DNA of 42,666 nt from Candidatus Omnitrophota bacterium (GTDB lineage: Bacteria; Hinthialibacterota; Hinthialibacteria; Hinthialibacterales; JAKPRU01), in NCBI GenBank assembly GCA_029568995.1, contig JAKPYU010000061.1:1-42666 (forward strand). Direction: 5' to 3'. Shown one piece after another: positions 25,438-34,256 of the stretch. Position 1 is the first letter of the stretch. The number at the start of each line of letters is the position of its first letter. The position numbers were made by a program, and so were the translations under genes. The notes below the pieces were generated by a model, which saw only the letters and a program-made list of their open reading frames with translations, was not told the DNA's origin and searched no databases.

Positions 25438-26265
25438 TCATTTCATTCGATCCATACCGGCGGCCCTTCGAACATCTTGAACAACTTCTTCTCTGATTGT
25501 CATCGTCTGTTCACTGAACAAACAAAACCGTAACCATTGCATCCCAAATTCCAGTAGAGCCATATCATCCGACCGAATCCGCTCAACGATCTGCGCATCC
25601 ACGTCGAATCGTTTCAGAAATGTGCTCTCGAACACAAATACTCGGAATTTGTCGATATTGTAGCAGACCAGGTAAAACATCTCGATCTGTTCGGGCGAGA
25701 GGCTGTTGCCTTTCTGAAAGAAATCATGTAAGGTGATCTGTTGAAACGACTCTCCCATGCGGTTGTAAAGAATGACCTCCTGCTCGTCCAGCCATTCGGC
25801 TACCGTATATTGGCGACCGGCATCCCATCCCTGGCAATCCGGATCGCGCATCAGGAAGTAGAATTCGCCACTGTCATCCGAACCATCGCTTTCCCTGGGA
25901 GAGGCCAGCCCCAACGGATACATCCGGCAGGCCCAGGGGCGATCTTCATAGACTCTGCAACCGTTCTCGGAAACAAATGGACATCGTTTGTGTTCGTCTT
26001 CGCCCATGCGCAACACGATCACAGGCAGCCGTTGGTCTTTCGTAAACGGGGAGAGCGTATGCTGTTCAAGAAATTCCTGGGACGTAATCCCCAATCGCTG
26101 TTTCAGGCGAAGAATATCATAAGGAGTCAGAAAAATGGTGACGTCCGCACAGCACTGCGTGAAGCACGGAACGCCAATATGGCAGCTGAAGTGGAATGAA
26201 TCCTGAAGTCCCAATCGCGGGTACTCATTCAAAACTTTCTCTTTGAATTGGTTCATTTCATCCAT
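25438..26265 (-). CDS. YkgJ-family cysteine-cluster protein
   Basis: A 275-residue protein with the CxxCxxxCC-type cluster of the YkgJ family (here C28, C34, C38, C39) and a further set around RCPFVSENGC and RPWACRMYPLG (about 94-118), the usual second half of the metal site. The family binds zinc or an iron-sulfur cluster and has no settled function. It is longer than the simple family members, with an extra C-terminal helical half. Set between aprA and qmoA, it may help assemble or protect AprBA-Qmo iron-sulfur proteins (inference). The start ATG 26265 overlaps the zinc-finger gene by eight bases; its stop is 15 bases from the chosen qmoA start. Confidence 0.75.
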   Translation of the reverse strand: MDEMNQFKEKVLNEYPRLGLQDSFHFSCHIGVPCFTQCCADVTIFLTPYDILRLKQRLGITSQEFLEQHTLSPFTKDQRLPVIVLRMGEDEHKRCPFVSENGCRVYEDRPWACRMYPLGLASPRESDGSDDSGEFYFLMRDPDCQGWDAGRQYTVAEWLDEQEVILYNRMGESFQQITLHDFFQKGNSLSPEQIEMFYLVCYNIDKFRVFVFESTFLKRFDVDAQIVERIRSDDMALLEFGMQWLRFCLFSEQTMTIREEVVQDVRRAAGMDRMK

Positions 26266-26554
26266 GGTCGATCACGACCTCGGACTCGACAATAATCTGA
26301 TTCTTCATCGCATCGATGGACCAAACGGGTAGCGGCCCGGTCTCGCCCGTTTGCGGATTGCAGCGGTAGCGATAAGAGGCTTTCACGTTGTACTGCTGCC
26401 TCATCCATTCCCATCCACGACGAAAATAAGGGCATGTATCATTGAAACAGACGTACTGGAACTCGACGCCCCAGGAAGAATCCGGCGGACATCGCCATTT
26501 AGCAAGAACTTCGCCGCAATGCGGACAGGTTAAACTCGGATTCCCAGAAGTCAT
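26258..26554 (-). CDS. small zinc-finger protein (ogr/Delta-like)
   Basis: A 98-residue protein with CPHC (about residues 9-12), a Cys in WRCPP, and CFNDTCPYFRRGW (about 36-48), resembling the ogr/Delta zinc finger fold. The rest is basic and aromatic (YNVKASYRYRCNP). The ATG at 26554 is chosen; an in-frame TTG at 26599 is less likely. It follows the hairpin behind aprA and overlaps the YkgJ gene by eight bases, so these two and qmoABC may form a unit. Regulation of or interaction with APS reductase is a guess from position. Confidence 0.65.
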   Translation of the reverse strand: MTSGNPSLTCPHCGEVLAKWRCPPDSSWGVEFQYVCFNDTCPYFRRGWEWMRQQYNVKASYRYRCNPQTGETGPLPVWSIDAMKNQIIVESEVVIDHG

Positions 26555-26645
26555 GATTCCCGAAACCCCCGGTTCTTTGCATGTAGGCCGCACAAACAAG
26601 CGTGTAATCCGGTTAGCGTATTGCTACTTTATAGAGAAATGGTAT

Positions 26646-26674
26646 CCTCCGGGCGCTGCTGGAGCGCCCGGAGG
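26646..26674 (-). terminator. strong hairpin after aprA (terminator or attenuator)
   Basis: CCTCCGGGCGCT (26646-26657) and AGCGCCCGGAGG (26663-26674) form a perfect 12-bp stem with a five-base loop, 20 bases beyond the aprA stop codon. On the minus strand it is followed by ATACCATTTCTC, only a modest T-rich stretch, so it may be a partial terminator or an mRNA-stabilising structure that sets aprBA above the downstream qmo genes. Confidence 0.65.
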
Positions 26675-26693
26675 GACAGGTATTCGAGAAGAA

Positions 26694-28568
26694 TTAGAAT
26701 GAGAGAGGAATAATGTCCCGTTTCATCATCTCCCATTCGCCGGTTCTCCGATCCACGCGGCAGTTCACAAAACATTTCCAATTCTGCTCATCGAGCGTCG
26801 GTTTATCGGCCCGGAAATAGTATCCCGGCCAGCGGGTCTCTTCTCGGAAAAGAACGGCACGCACATGGGCCTCGGCTTGCCACATCCGCTGGACATTTTC
26901 CCAACAGCGCAGGAGTTCGTGGAGGTCCTTTGCGGCAAGGTTAGCGGAGTCTTCCTTGAGATACGCCAGCAGTTCGAGGCCTTTCTTGAGAAGATGCTCA
27001 TTGGTGGTGAACTGAGCGGAGACACCGCCCGCATATTCGTCCATGATCTTCTGAAGACGAAACATGAACATCTTGGGCTTGATGTAATTCGGGTTGATTT
27101 CGGGATCGCTGGTTTCCTTCTGATGTTGCTGGTAGACATCGAGGGGCGCGAGGATTGTCTTCTTTAGTCTCTCGACCTCAACCAGATCCACTTCCGGCTG
27201 TTGCGGATTCTCTACAACATAACGAACAGCGGACTTCCCAGCAATTCGCCCTTCGGCATGGGAACCGGAGGAGAACTTGTGGCTGGACGCGCCGGAGGCG
27301 TCGCCTGCGCAGAACAGCCCTTTAACAGTAGCCATATTGACATAGCCCCACTGGTACTCCGGTGGGGCAACATCTTCAGGACCGCTGACCCACGCACCGG
27401 ATGCACCAGAATGCGAACCGATAAAGTACGGCTCCGCTGCAGCAATTTCGGACGACTTTTCCTCAGGCTGTACATTCGTGGCCGCCCAGAGAATCGCCTG
27501 GGAAATCGTCATATCCAGAAAGTCTTCCCAAGCTTCGGATTCCAGCTCTTTCAGCTTTTTCTTCGCCGCCTTCTCGTCGGGTTCCGCAGAGGCGATCCTT
27601 TGAATGGCTTCCTCGGTCCTCATGTAGATGGGACCTTTACCCTGCATGACATCCAGCATACCGAGCCAGTTGCGAAGGTTGGCCGGAATCGGCTTGGCTT
27701 TGCCGTACTCCCCCCATTTCTCCAGCTCGTCCCTGTGCTCCACCATGTAGTCGCCCCCCATCGCGTTTGTCGCACGCGATTTGAACAACAGGAACCAGGC
27801 CCCCACAGGGCCGTATGCGTCTTTGAATCGAACCGGGATGAAGCGCACTTCCTGGCAGGTCATTTCCGCCCCGGCCCTCAGGGTAAAATACGCGCTGGAA
27901 CCGGAATTCCACGGTGGATACCACGCACGCCCGAGACCTTCACCGGTAGACCGGGGCCGGAAGACATGCACCGCGCCCCCCATGGCCACAACGACCGCCT
28001 TGGCTTTGAATACGTAATACTTGTTCTCACGCACGCTGAATCCGACAGCACCGGCCACCCGATCGCCGTCCATCAGCGGCTCTACGATGAACACTCGTTC
28101 GTAGATGTTCTCGATCCCGAGGGCGTTCTTCGCGGCCTCGGCTACAACGACCTTGTAAGATTCGCCGTTGATCATTAGCTGCCAGCGCCCCTCATGGACA
28201 TAGGCACCATTCTCATCTTTCCAAATCGGAAGTCCCCATTTCTCGAACAGATGAACCGTGGAATCCACGTGACGTGCGACGTTAAACACCAGATCCTCAC
28301 GAGTAATGCCCATCAGATCTTTTCGGACATAATCAACGTAATCCCGGACCGTGTTCTGCCCGTCTTTCAGGCCGATGTATTGATTGATAGCGGAAAGCCC
28401 CATGGCAACCGCGCCGCTGCGCTCCATCACGGCTTTGTCTACAAGAGTCACTTTCACGCCGTTCTTCTTTGCCCAGTAAGCCGCCTCTACGGCGGCCCCG
28501 CAGGCCGACATACCCCCACCAACGATCAACACGTCGGTGGTAACTTCTACAGTTTCAAAATCAGCCAC
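26694..28568 (-). CDS. aprA: AprA, adenylylsulfate (APS) reductase alpha subunit
   Basis: A 624-residue cytosolic flavoprotein that reduces APS to sulfite and AMP (or the reverse). The FAD-binding motif VLIVGGGMSACGAAVEAAYW starts near residue 13; family motifs include SGAVAMGLSAINQY, RHVDSTVHLFEKWGLPIW, and MTCQEVRFIPVRFKDAYGP around the active site. A GTG at 28568 follows an excellent AAGGAGG site, so high translation is expected. aprB lies 12 bases upstream. The oxidoreductase sits in the middle of the sulfur block, receiving electrons from Qmo. Confidence 0.96.
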   Translation of the reverse strand: MADFETVEVTTDVLIVGGGMSACGAAVEAAYWAKKNGVKVTLVDKAVMERSGAVAMGLSAINQYIGLKDGQNTVRDYVDYVRKDLMGITREDLVFNVARHVDSTVHLFEKWGLPIWKDENGAYVHEGRWQLMINGESYKVVVAEAAKNALGIENIYERVFIVEPLMDGDRVAGAVGFSVRENKYYVFKAKAVVVAMGGAVHVFRPRSTGEGLGRAWYPPWNSGSSAYFTLRAGAEMTCQEVRFIPVRFKDAYGPVGAWFLLFKSRATNAMGGDYMVEHRDELEKWGEYGKAKPIPANLRNWLGMLDVMQGKGPIYMRTEEAIQRIASAEPDEKAAKKKLKELESEAWEDFLDMTISQAILWAATNVQPEEKSSEIAAAEPYFIGSHSGASGAWVSGPEDVAPPEYQWGYVNMATVKGLFCAGDASGASSHKFSSGSHAEGRIAGKSAVRYVVENPQQPEVDLVEVERLKKTILAPLDVYQQHQKETSDPEINPNYIKPKMFMFRLQKIMDEYAGGVSAQFTTNEHLLKKGLELLAYLKEDSANLAAKDLHELLRCWENVQRMWQAEAHVRAVLFREETRWPGYYFRADKPTLDEQNWKCFVNCRVDRRTGEWEMMKRDIIPLSF

Positions 28569-28580
28569 AGTACCGCCTCC

Positions 28581-29024
28581 TTACTTCCTGATTGTCACAA
28601 CTTCGGACAGCCCCAGTGAAGCCGGTTCGGTGAAAAGAACCGGGCTTCTAAGGTCATCCGATCCTGTACCAAATCCGCCGTCGGGAACGGCGGAACCTTC
28701 CGGCGTACTGCGGACGGGAAACTTGAACCGTTTAACCTGGCCGTTACGGAATTTCACGGTCCATAGGATAGAATCCGTGCTCCGCATCGGCGTCACCGCC
28801 GCGCCCATCGGGACAAAGTCCGCATACCCCCGAACCTCAATGGCCTGCGTGGGACAAATCTTCACGCAATTGTAGCATTCCCAGCACATTTCCGGCTCCA
28901 TGTTGTATGCCTTCATGCTGGCCTTGTCCAAGACCATGAGATCATTCGGACAGATATGCTGGCATGCCGTCTTGTCGAGCGCTTTGCAGCCGTCGCACTT
29001 TTCTACAATGACATAACTTGGCAT
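28581..29024 (-). CDS. aprB: AprB, APS reductase beta (ferredoxin) subunit
   Basis: A 147-residue iron-sulfur protein with the AprB pattern: CDGCKALDKTACQHICP near residue 10 and CWECYNCVKICP near residue 47, binding two 4Fe-4S clusters, then a C-terminal tail that wraps AprA. The ATG at 29024 gives the canonical N-terminus (MPSYVIVEKCDGC) and follows GAGGTG at nine bases; the frame stays open further upstream but those extra 61 codons look non-coding. It passes electrons from Qmo to the AprA flavin. A 273-base leader precedes it. Confidence 0.95.
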   Translation of the reverse strand: MPSYVIVEKCDGCKALDKTACQHICPNDLMVLDKASMKAYNMEPEMCWECYNCVKICPTQAIEVRGYADFVPMGAAVTPMRSTDSILWTVKFRNGQVKRFKFPVRSTPEGSAVPDGGFGTGSDDLRSPVLFTEPASLGLSEVVTIRK

Positions 29025-29189
29025 TGCCTGTTTCACCTCGTATATCCGCGTCTTGGCCTGATGAATCCAATCCGCGCAATCATTCTCCGCACATATTATT
29101 GATACATACGCCCAATCTCCCGCTGTTTCCTCACCGTTCCTTCCCGCCCCCGTCAAACTCATACACAGATCACTGTAAAACGAATCGAT

Positions 29190-29218
29190 ATTTTCCTTCT
29201 CCCACACACATGCGTCAA
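29190..29218 (-). promoter_or_regulatory. possible promoter for aprBA
   Basis: On the minus strand TTGACG (29213-29218), 17 bases, then GAAAAT (29190-29195) is a weak sigma70-like promoter about 160 bases before aprB. The 273-base stretch 29025-29297 between dsrP and aprB has no credible gene; a weak hairpin TCGATTC-ATC-GAATCGA (29281-29297) directly follows the dsrP stop codon. Together these suggest aprBA starts a new transcript with a long leader. Confidence 0.3.
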
Positions 29219-29297
29219 GATATCTCAGACCGATGAACGCACCCCGTACATGCTTTCTCGTTTCTCGAACAGATCTCTCTTCGATTCGATGAATCGA

Positions 29298-30488
29298 TTA
29301 CCCGGAGCGCGCCTTCGAAACGAGAACAGGTGGACGGTTCGTTTCTTCCTTCACTTTCACTCCGATCTTGAACAGACCGGTCAGCAAGAGAGCGCCGATT
29401 GCGTAAATACCCAGGGAGATCGTCAGCTCCGGAATCGTGGGAGTATACTCCGTAAACTCACCCAGTGGCGACGGGACAAAACCTGTGATAACCATCGAGA
29501 GGCCTTTGTCGATCCACAACGAGATGAATACGGCAAGGCAGGAAATCGTCAGGACCGGCTCGTTCTCGCGAAGCCTCGGCACAAGAAGCAAAACCAGCCC
29601 CGCGACGCCCATGACAACGGAAACCCATATCCAGGGAGTCAGTGCATCGGCACCTGCCACTCCAAGAAAGAGATATCGAAAATGGATCGTATGCTCCGGG
29701 ATACCACTATAAAACGTGGTGAAACATTCCAGTAAAATAAAGAACACATTTGCCGTCATGGCATACGTGACAATCAGGGCCAGTTTCTGAATCGGCTCTT
29801 TGCCGGGGTCAAATCGGGTGACCTTCCGAACGAGCAGGCAGAGAAGAATGAGCAGGGCGGGGCCGGACGCGAACGCCGACGCAAGAAAACGTGGCGCAAG
29901 AATCGCTGATAACCAGAAACTTCGACCTCCCAGTCCACAATAAATGAATGCCGTCACGGTATGAATGCTGATCGCCCACGGAATCGACAGGTAAATCACA
30001 GGCCTGATCCATCCCGGTGGGGAAATGGATTTCCCCTCGGCGTCCAGTGTCACCCGAGAAATAACTACATTCAGCAGAAAATAACCGATCAAGACAACCA
30101 TGTCCCAGAATAACATGGAACGTGGCGATGGGTATAAGATGATGTTTATCGCCCGTTGAGGCTGTCCGAGATCCACGGTAACAAATAGAATACACGTAAC
30201 CACAGAGGAAATTGCCAGGAACTCCCCCAGAATCGTGATTTTTCCAAAAACTATGTAATTGTGAAGATAATAGGGAAGAACAACCATTACCGCCGAGGCT
30301 GCGATTCCGACAAGAAAGGTAAACTGTGCAATGTAGAATCCCCAGTTGACATCGCGACTCATACCGGTGATTCCCAGTCCGAATTCCACCTGACGGAGAT
30401 AGAACAGAAATCCTGCCACGATCACAATCAACAGGACCCCAATCCATCCCCAGTACTTCGGACTTCCTTTGAGCGCATTCTCTAACAT
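29298..30488 (-). CDS. dsrP: DsrP, NrfD-like membrane subunit of DsrMKJOP
   Basis: A 396-residue integral membrane protein with about ten helices in the NrfD/PsrC fold, matching DsrP in length and order. It is the quinone-interacting membrane anchor of the DsrMKJOP complex. Typical stretches are VNWGFYIAQFTFLVGIAASA and the SIPWAISIHTVTAFIYCGLGG histidine region. ATG 30488 is chosen over the in-frame GTG at 30497 because AGGTG lies six bases upstream. It follows dsrO by nine bases and ends the tight dsrMKJOP run. Confidence 0.92.
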   Translation of the reverse strand: MLENALKGSPKYWGWIGVLLIVIVAGFLFYLRQVEFGLGITGMSRDVNWGFYIAQFTFLVGIAASAVMVVLPYYLHNYIVFGKITILGEFLAISSVVTCILFVTVDLGQPQRAINIILYPSPRSMLFWDMVVLIGYFLLNVVISRVTLDAEGKSISPPGWIRPVIYLSIPWAISIHTVTAFIYCGLGGRSFWLSAILAPRFLASAFASGPALLILLCLLVRKVTRFDPGKEPIQKLALIVTYAMTANVFFILLECFTTFYSGIPEHTIHFRYLFLGVAGADALTPWIWVSVVMGVAGLVLLLVPRLRENEPVLTISCLAVFISLWIDKGLSMVITGFVPSPLGEFTEYTPTIPELTISLGIYAIGALLLTGLFKIGVKVKEETNRPPVLVSKARSG

Positions 30489-30497
30489 AAACCGCAC

Positions 30498-31271
30498 CTA
30501 TATGAGATAGTAGACTTCGGGTTGTGTACCCAGCCCGGGCCTGCGTCGAATGCTGAATCGGGACGCCAACAGTTGCCGGACTTCGGAGTGCTCATCCTGC
30601 AGATCGCCAAACACGAGCGCTCCGCTCGGACAGGATTCTACGCAGGCTGGCCGAAGCCCCTGATCCAGGCGTTCAGCACAGAACGTACATTTCTCGACGA
30701 CACCCTTCGTACGGGTGGAAAAATCCTGATTCGCCATTCCGATGAACGGGCGGGGATCTTGCCAATTGAAGCTGCGAGAGCCATAGGGACACGCGACCAT
30801 ACAGTATCGGCAGCCGATGCAGCGATGCCAGTCCATCATCACAATACCGTCTTCCCGCCTCCAAGTGGCTTGCGTCGGGCATACACGCGTACAGGGAGGA
30901 TTGCCGCAGTGATTACAAAAAACAAGAACTGCGCGTTTTAGCAGATTACTCGGAATGAATTCGTTCGTCTGTTCCTGGAACACACGTTTGAACGACTCCG
31001 CCCAGATCCACCTGATTTCATGTCGCGGATTGTCGATCTGTGGTACATTGTGTACACGATGACACGTCTCAACACAAATGATTCGGTCCGCCTCCGTCAG
31101 CTTATCCAAATCGACTACCATCGCCCATTGTTTCGCCTGACGCACCCCGGATGCCGCAACGAATCGGGTCGACGGCTGGGCAGAAGCCGGAGGCGTCGGT
31201 ATCCCCGGCAACCCCAGTACCGCACAGGTTCCGGCTATTCTCAGAAATTCTCGTCTGCCGATACTCATCAT
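30498..31271 (-). CDS. dsrO: DsrO, periplasmic iron-sulfur subunit
   Basis: A 257-residue ferredoxin-like protein with a Tat leader (GRREFLRIAG, residues 5-14) that takes it to the periplasm. Cluster motifs: CNHCGNPPCTRVCP, CIGCRYCMVACP and CTFCAERLDQ with a later CVESCP. DsrO passes electrons between the triheme DsrJ and the membrane subunit DsrP. The ATG at 31271 has GAGGAG five bases upstream and overlaps the dsrJ stop as ATGA; a second ATG at 31268 is also possible. Confidence 0.93.
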   Translation of the reverse strand: MMSIGRREFLRIAGTCAVLGLPGIPTPPASAQPSTRFVAASGVRQAKQWAMVVDLDKLTEADRIICVETCHRVHNVPQIDNPRHEIRWIWAESFKRVFQEQTNEFIPSNLLKRAVLVFCNHCGNPPCTRVCPTQATWRREDGIVMMDWHRCIGCRYCMVACPYGSRSFNWQDPRPFIGMANQDFSTRTKGVVEKCTFCAERLDQGLRPACVESCPSGALVFGDLQDEHSEVRQLLASRFSIRRRPGLGTQPEVYYLI

Positions 31272-31657
31272 TTACTCTCCTCAGGTTGAATATGACAATT
31301 CCAGCAGTCGGGGACAATCTGCAAGTAGTTGTGACATGCATCACAGAATTCTGTCTTGTTTGAATGGCAATCCATGCATGTGTTTGACAAGCTGATCCGG
31401 TACTCTTTTCCGTCGGAGGCGATATAAACCCGATTTCCCTTCCGAACGACCTCGTTCCGCCAGGTATTCAGCAGATCCGTGTGAGAATTGCGCATGTATG
31501 TTTTGGGCTCGACACATTGCGTTGCCGGCCCGGAGATCTGCGGTTCCGGCACGACGGACGGTTGACCGCCGACAAACGTGTACCAGAAAGGCAAGGTCGC
31601 CAGGAGAAGGAAAATAATGATTCCGGGGATAATCTTTTCTTTGTCGTACACAATCAT
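31268..31657 (-). CDS. dsrJ: DsrJ, triheme cytochrome c
   Basis: A 129-residue protein with one N-terminal membrane helix (about 8-27) acting as an anchor and three haem c motifs: CMDCH (94-98), CDACH (105-109) and CWNCH (118-122). This number and spacing are those of DsrJ. It sits on the periplasmic face of the DsrMKJOP complex; its exact redox partner is unsettled in the field. The ATG at 31657 has AGGAGG upstream and overlaps the dsrK stop by four bases (ATGA). Confidence 0.95.
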   Translation of the reverse strand: MIVYDKEKIIPGIIIFLLLATLPFWYTFVGGQPSVVPEPQISGPATQCVEPKTYMRNSHTDLLNTWRNEVVRKGNRVYIASDGKEYRISLSNTCMDCHSNKTEFCDACHNYLQIVPDCWNCHIQPEESK

Positions 31658-33267
31658 TCCCCTCCTGGAAGCGGCTCGCCGCGCAGGTTGGCTCTGCGTT
31701 CCTTCTCCCCTCTCATCACCAGGGCATTGCCCACCAATTCATGAACACCCGACACGTTGACCGCCGGGACATAATACTCCATCAAAGGCGGCAGGGTTGC
31801 GCGGTCAATGGCGCAAATGCAGGCGAGTCGATTGACGCCATACTTCTCATGGACATACTTGACGGCACTCGCCCGCGGAAATCCCCCGCGCAGACGCATT
31901 TCCATATTCTCATCGTTCCCCAATCCCGCACCTCCCCCGCAGCAGAACGTTTCCTCCCGGATCGTGTTCTCCGGCATCTCATGAAAATAATTGCAGACAT
32001 TGCGGATGATATAGCGCGGTTCTTCGAGAAGGCCCATTCCGCGTGCGGGATTACATGAATCATGAAAGGTTACGCACAGATCATCGTTTCGACTGGGATC
32101 CAGAATGATCTTCCCATGGTGGATCAAATCCGCGGTGAATTCGCAAATGTGAACCGCCTTGGTAGATGCCGCGTTGTCAAATGTGGTTCCGGTGATCGGG
32201 GAAACGGGCAGATCGAGGAAATCGGCAGGACCATTCAGAGTATTCATGTACTGGTGAATGACCCGCCACATGTGGCCGCATTCCCCACCAAGGATATACT
32301 TCACTCCCAGCCGTTTCGCCTCCGCATACATCTTCGCATTAAGCCGTTTCATCATTTCATGGGAGGTGAAGAGTCCGAAATTGCCGCCCTCGGAAGCATA
32401 AGTGCTCCATGTGTAATCCAGGTCGATCTCATGAAAAAGCATTAAATAGCCCATAAGGGTATAGATCCCCGGATCGGCAAAGAAATCACCGGAAGGAGCA
32501 ATGAATAGGATTTCCGTGCCTTTCTTATTGACCGGGATATCGAGACGGATACCGGTCAGCGTCTCGATGTCGTCCTTGCAGAATTCCAGGATATCCATGA
32601 GGGCGTGTGGTTGAATACCGAGGTGGTTGCCGGTCCGATAGCAATTCGCAACCGGCTCTATTACCCAGTTGATATTCAAACCAACGAGATTCAAGAGTTC
32701 TCTCGCAATCATGGTTATTTCGGCGGTGTCAATGCCATAGGGGCAGAAGACAGAGCAACGCCGGCATTCGGTACATTGAAAGAAATAATAAAACCATTCC
32801 TTTACAACCTCACAGGTCAGTTCCCGCGCCCCCACCAGCTTTCCAAGTATCTTCCCGGCGGCTGTAAAGTCATTTTTGTATACGGAGCGAAGCAATTCCG
32901 CACGAAGAACCGGCATGTTCTTGGGATCGCCGGAGCCGATGTAGAAATGACATTTATCGGCACAGGCCCCACACCGCACGCAAATGTCCATAAAAATGCG
33001 TAACGAGCGAAATCGGTTAAGCCGTTCGCGAAGACCGTTCAGAATGATGTCCTTCCAGTCCGCCGGTAGTTTCCAGTCCTCATCTTTCGGGGACCAGTCG
33101 CGGGGATTCGGCATTCCCAGCAATTCAAGATTCCTGGGTTTCCCGGGATAACTCCAGGTCCCCGGCTTGAAGATGGTGGAAGTATTCATCCACCTCGGCC
33201 GAGGGGGATGGTAGTCGATTTTCAGCAGATCCGCCGGTCTTGGGATCTTCAGCTCCGCCATGATCAT
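31654..33267 (-). CDS. dsrK: DsrK, HdrD-like iron-sulfur subunit
   Basis: A 537-residue cytoplasmic protein related to HdrD. It has ferredoxin motifs (CVRCGACADKCHF, about 97-109; CTECRRCSVFCPYG near 163) and CCG-type domains with a special iron-sulfur site (HDSCNPARGMG and FCCGGGAGLGN near the C-terminus). It is proposed to reduce the DsrC disulfide or trisulfide. The first ATG (33267) overlaps the dsrM stop as ATGA; a second ATG at 33261 gives the canonical MAEL start. Ends with an ATGA overlap into dsrJ. Confidence 0.95.
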   Translation of the reverse strand: MIMAELKIPRPADLLKIDYHPPRPRWMNTSTIFKPGTWSYPGKPRNLELLGMPNPRDWSPKDEDWKLPADWKDIILNGLRERLNRFRSLRIFMDICVRCGACADKCHFYIGSGDPKNMPVLRAELLRSVYKNDFTAAGKILGKLVGARELTCEVVKEWFYYFFQCTECRRCSVFCPYGIDTAEITMIARELLNLVGLNINWVIEPVANCYRTGNHLGIQPHALMDILEFCKDDIETLTGIRLDIPVNKKGTEILFIAPSGDFFADPGIYTLMGYLMLFHEIDLDYTWSTYASEGGNFGLFTSHEMMKRLNAKMYAEAKRLGVKYILGGECGHMWRVIHQYMNTLNGPADFLDLPVSPITGTTFDNAASTKAVHICEFTADLIHHGKIILDPSRNDDLCVTFHDSCNPARGMGLLEEPRYIIRNVCNYFHEMPENTIREETFCCGGGAGLGNDENMEMRLRGGFPRASAVKYVHEKYGVNRLACICAIDRATLPPLMEYYVPAVNVSGVHELVGNALVMRGEKERRANLRGEPLPGGE

Positions 33268-34256
33268 TCCTTCTCCACCGGCAATCCGGCGTCCTTCATC
33301 TTCTCCCGGAATTCATTTTCGTACTCTTCGTAGGTATGGACTTTCACCGGATAGTCCCATGGATTGACGTGTCTGCGCATCCGGCTGTTGTTTGCCAGGT
33401 TCCGCGTCGGGCTGAGAAACACGCCGGCTAGATGCATCAATTTGCTGAAGGGAAGATAAGCCAGGAGTACACAAACCAGGAAAAGATGTACATAGAACAG
33501 TGAACCGGGATTGGTCGGTAATACCGGGTGAAACGAGACAATCCCAATTGCCAATGCCTTGATTTGCACAACATCCGTCTTGAAAAAATGCCTTAGCAAC
33601 ACTCCGCTGATCGCGATCCCCAACAGCAGAAACAACGGAAAATAGTCGGAAACAAGAGAGATATACCGGACCTGCGAAATGAATACTCGGCGGAGAAATA
33701 AATAACTGACTGCCGTCAGGAAAATCACATCCGTCATATAGAGAACCGGAAGGCCGATCTGGAACAGGCTGTCCATTTTCTCGAGGAACGTAACGGCAGG
33801 CGGGATTGGATCAATGAAAAAACGCAAATGTCTCAAGACAATAACCAGAAAACTATAATGAAACGCAAGCCCCGCCGCCCAGAGATACTTGTCCGATCCG
33901 TAAACCAGGCGGGGGCCATCCCGCAACTCCGTCTTCGTATTCCGAAAGAGAGACCGAAATAGAAGAATCTCCAGGGCCATCCTCCCGAGCACACAGAGAA
34001 GAGTGTGGGGGCATTCCAGAGGATTATTCCTGATCCAGGATAGCGATTGTTGCTGCCCGCAAGTGGTAGGGATGCGGAATGGAACAGGCGCCTTGGCCCA
34101 TTGCACGATTCGATAAATCACCCCACCGATAAACAAGATTAATGCCGCATACGGAAACACAATGCCAAAAAGGAACGACAGATGGCCCCATTCCGTTCCC
34201 ACATACGCAATGGCCGCAAAAATGGTTACCATGGCAAGCGAGACAAAAAGCATCAT
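33264..34256 (-). CDS. dsrM: DsrM, cytochrome b membrane subunit
   Basis: A 330-residue protein with about six membrane helices, in the NarI/HdrE-like cytochrome b family. Conserved histidines in FHYSFLVIVLRHLRFF and YVHLFLVCVLLAYLPFSKLMH are the expected haem b ligands. It anchors DsrK and exchanges electrons with menaquinone. The first ATG (34256) overlaps the stop of the RsbRD-N gene by four bases (ATGA). All junctions from here to dsrO are four-base overlaps, indicating tightly coupled synthesis. Confidence 0.94.
   Translation of the reverse strand: MMLFVSLAMVTIFAAIAYVGTEWGHLSFLFGIVFPYAALILFIGGVIYRIVQWAKAPVPFRIPTTCGQQQSLSWIRNNPLECPHTLLCVLGRMALEILLFRSLFRNTKTELRDGPRLVYGSDKYLWAAGLAFHYSFLVIVLRHLRFFIDPIPPAVTFLEKMDSLFQIGLPVLYMTDVIFLTAVSYLFLRRVFISQVRYISLVSDYFPLFLLLGIAISGVLLRHFFKTDVVQIKALAIGIVSFHPVLPTNPGSLFYVHLFLVCVLLAYLPFSKLMHLAGVFLSPTRNLANNSRMRRHVNPWDYPVKVHTYEEYENEFREKMKDAGLPVEKE

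Noticed and set aside
27201-28178. Plus-strand open frame of 325 codons opposite aprA
   Set aside because: Antisense shadow of aprA with Arg/His/Gly-rich, non-protein-like composition.
29025-29207. 61-codon in-frame extension upstream of aprB
   Set aside because: AprB proteins start at MPSYVIVEKC; the upstream part is unlike any AprB, and a good ribosome-binding site precedes the internal ATG 29024.
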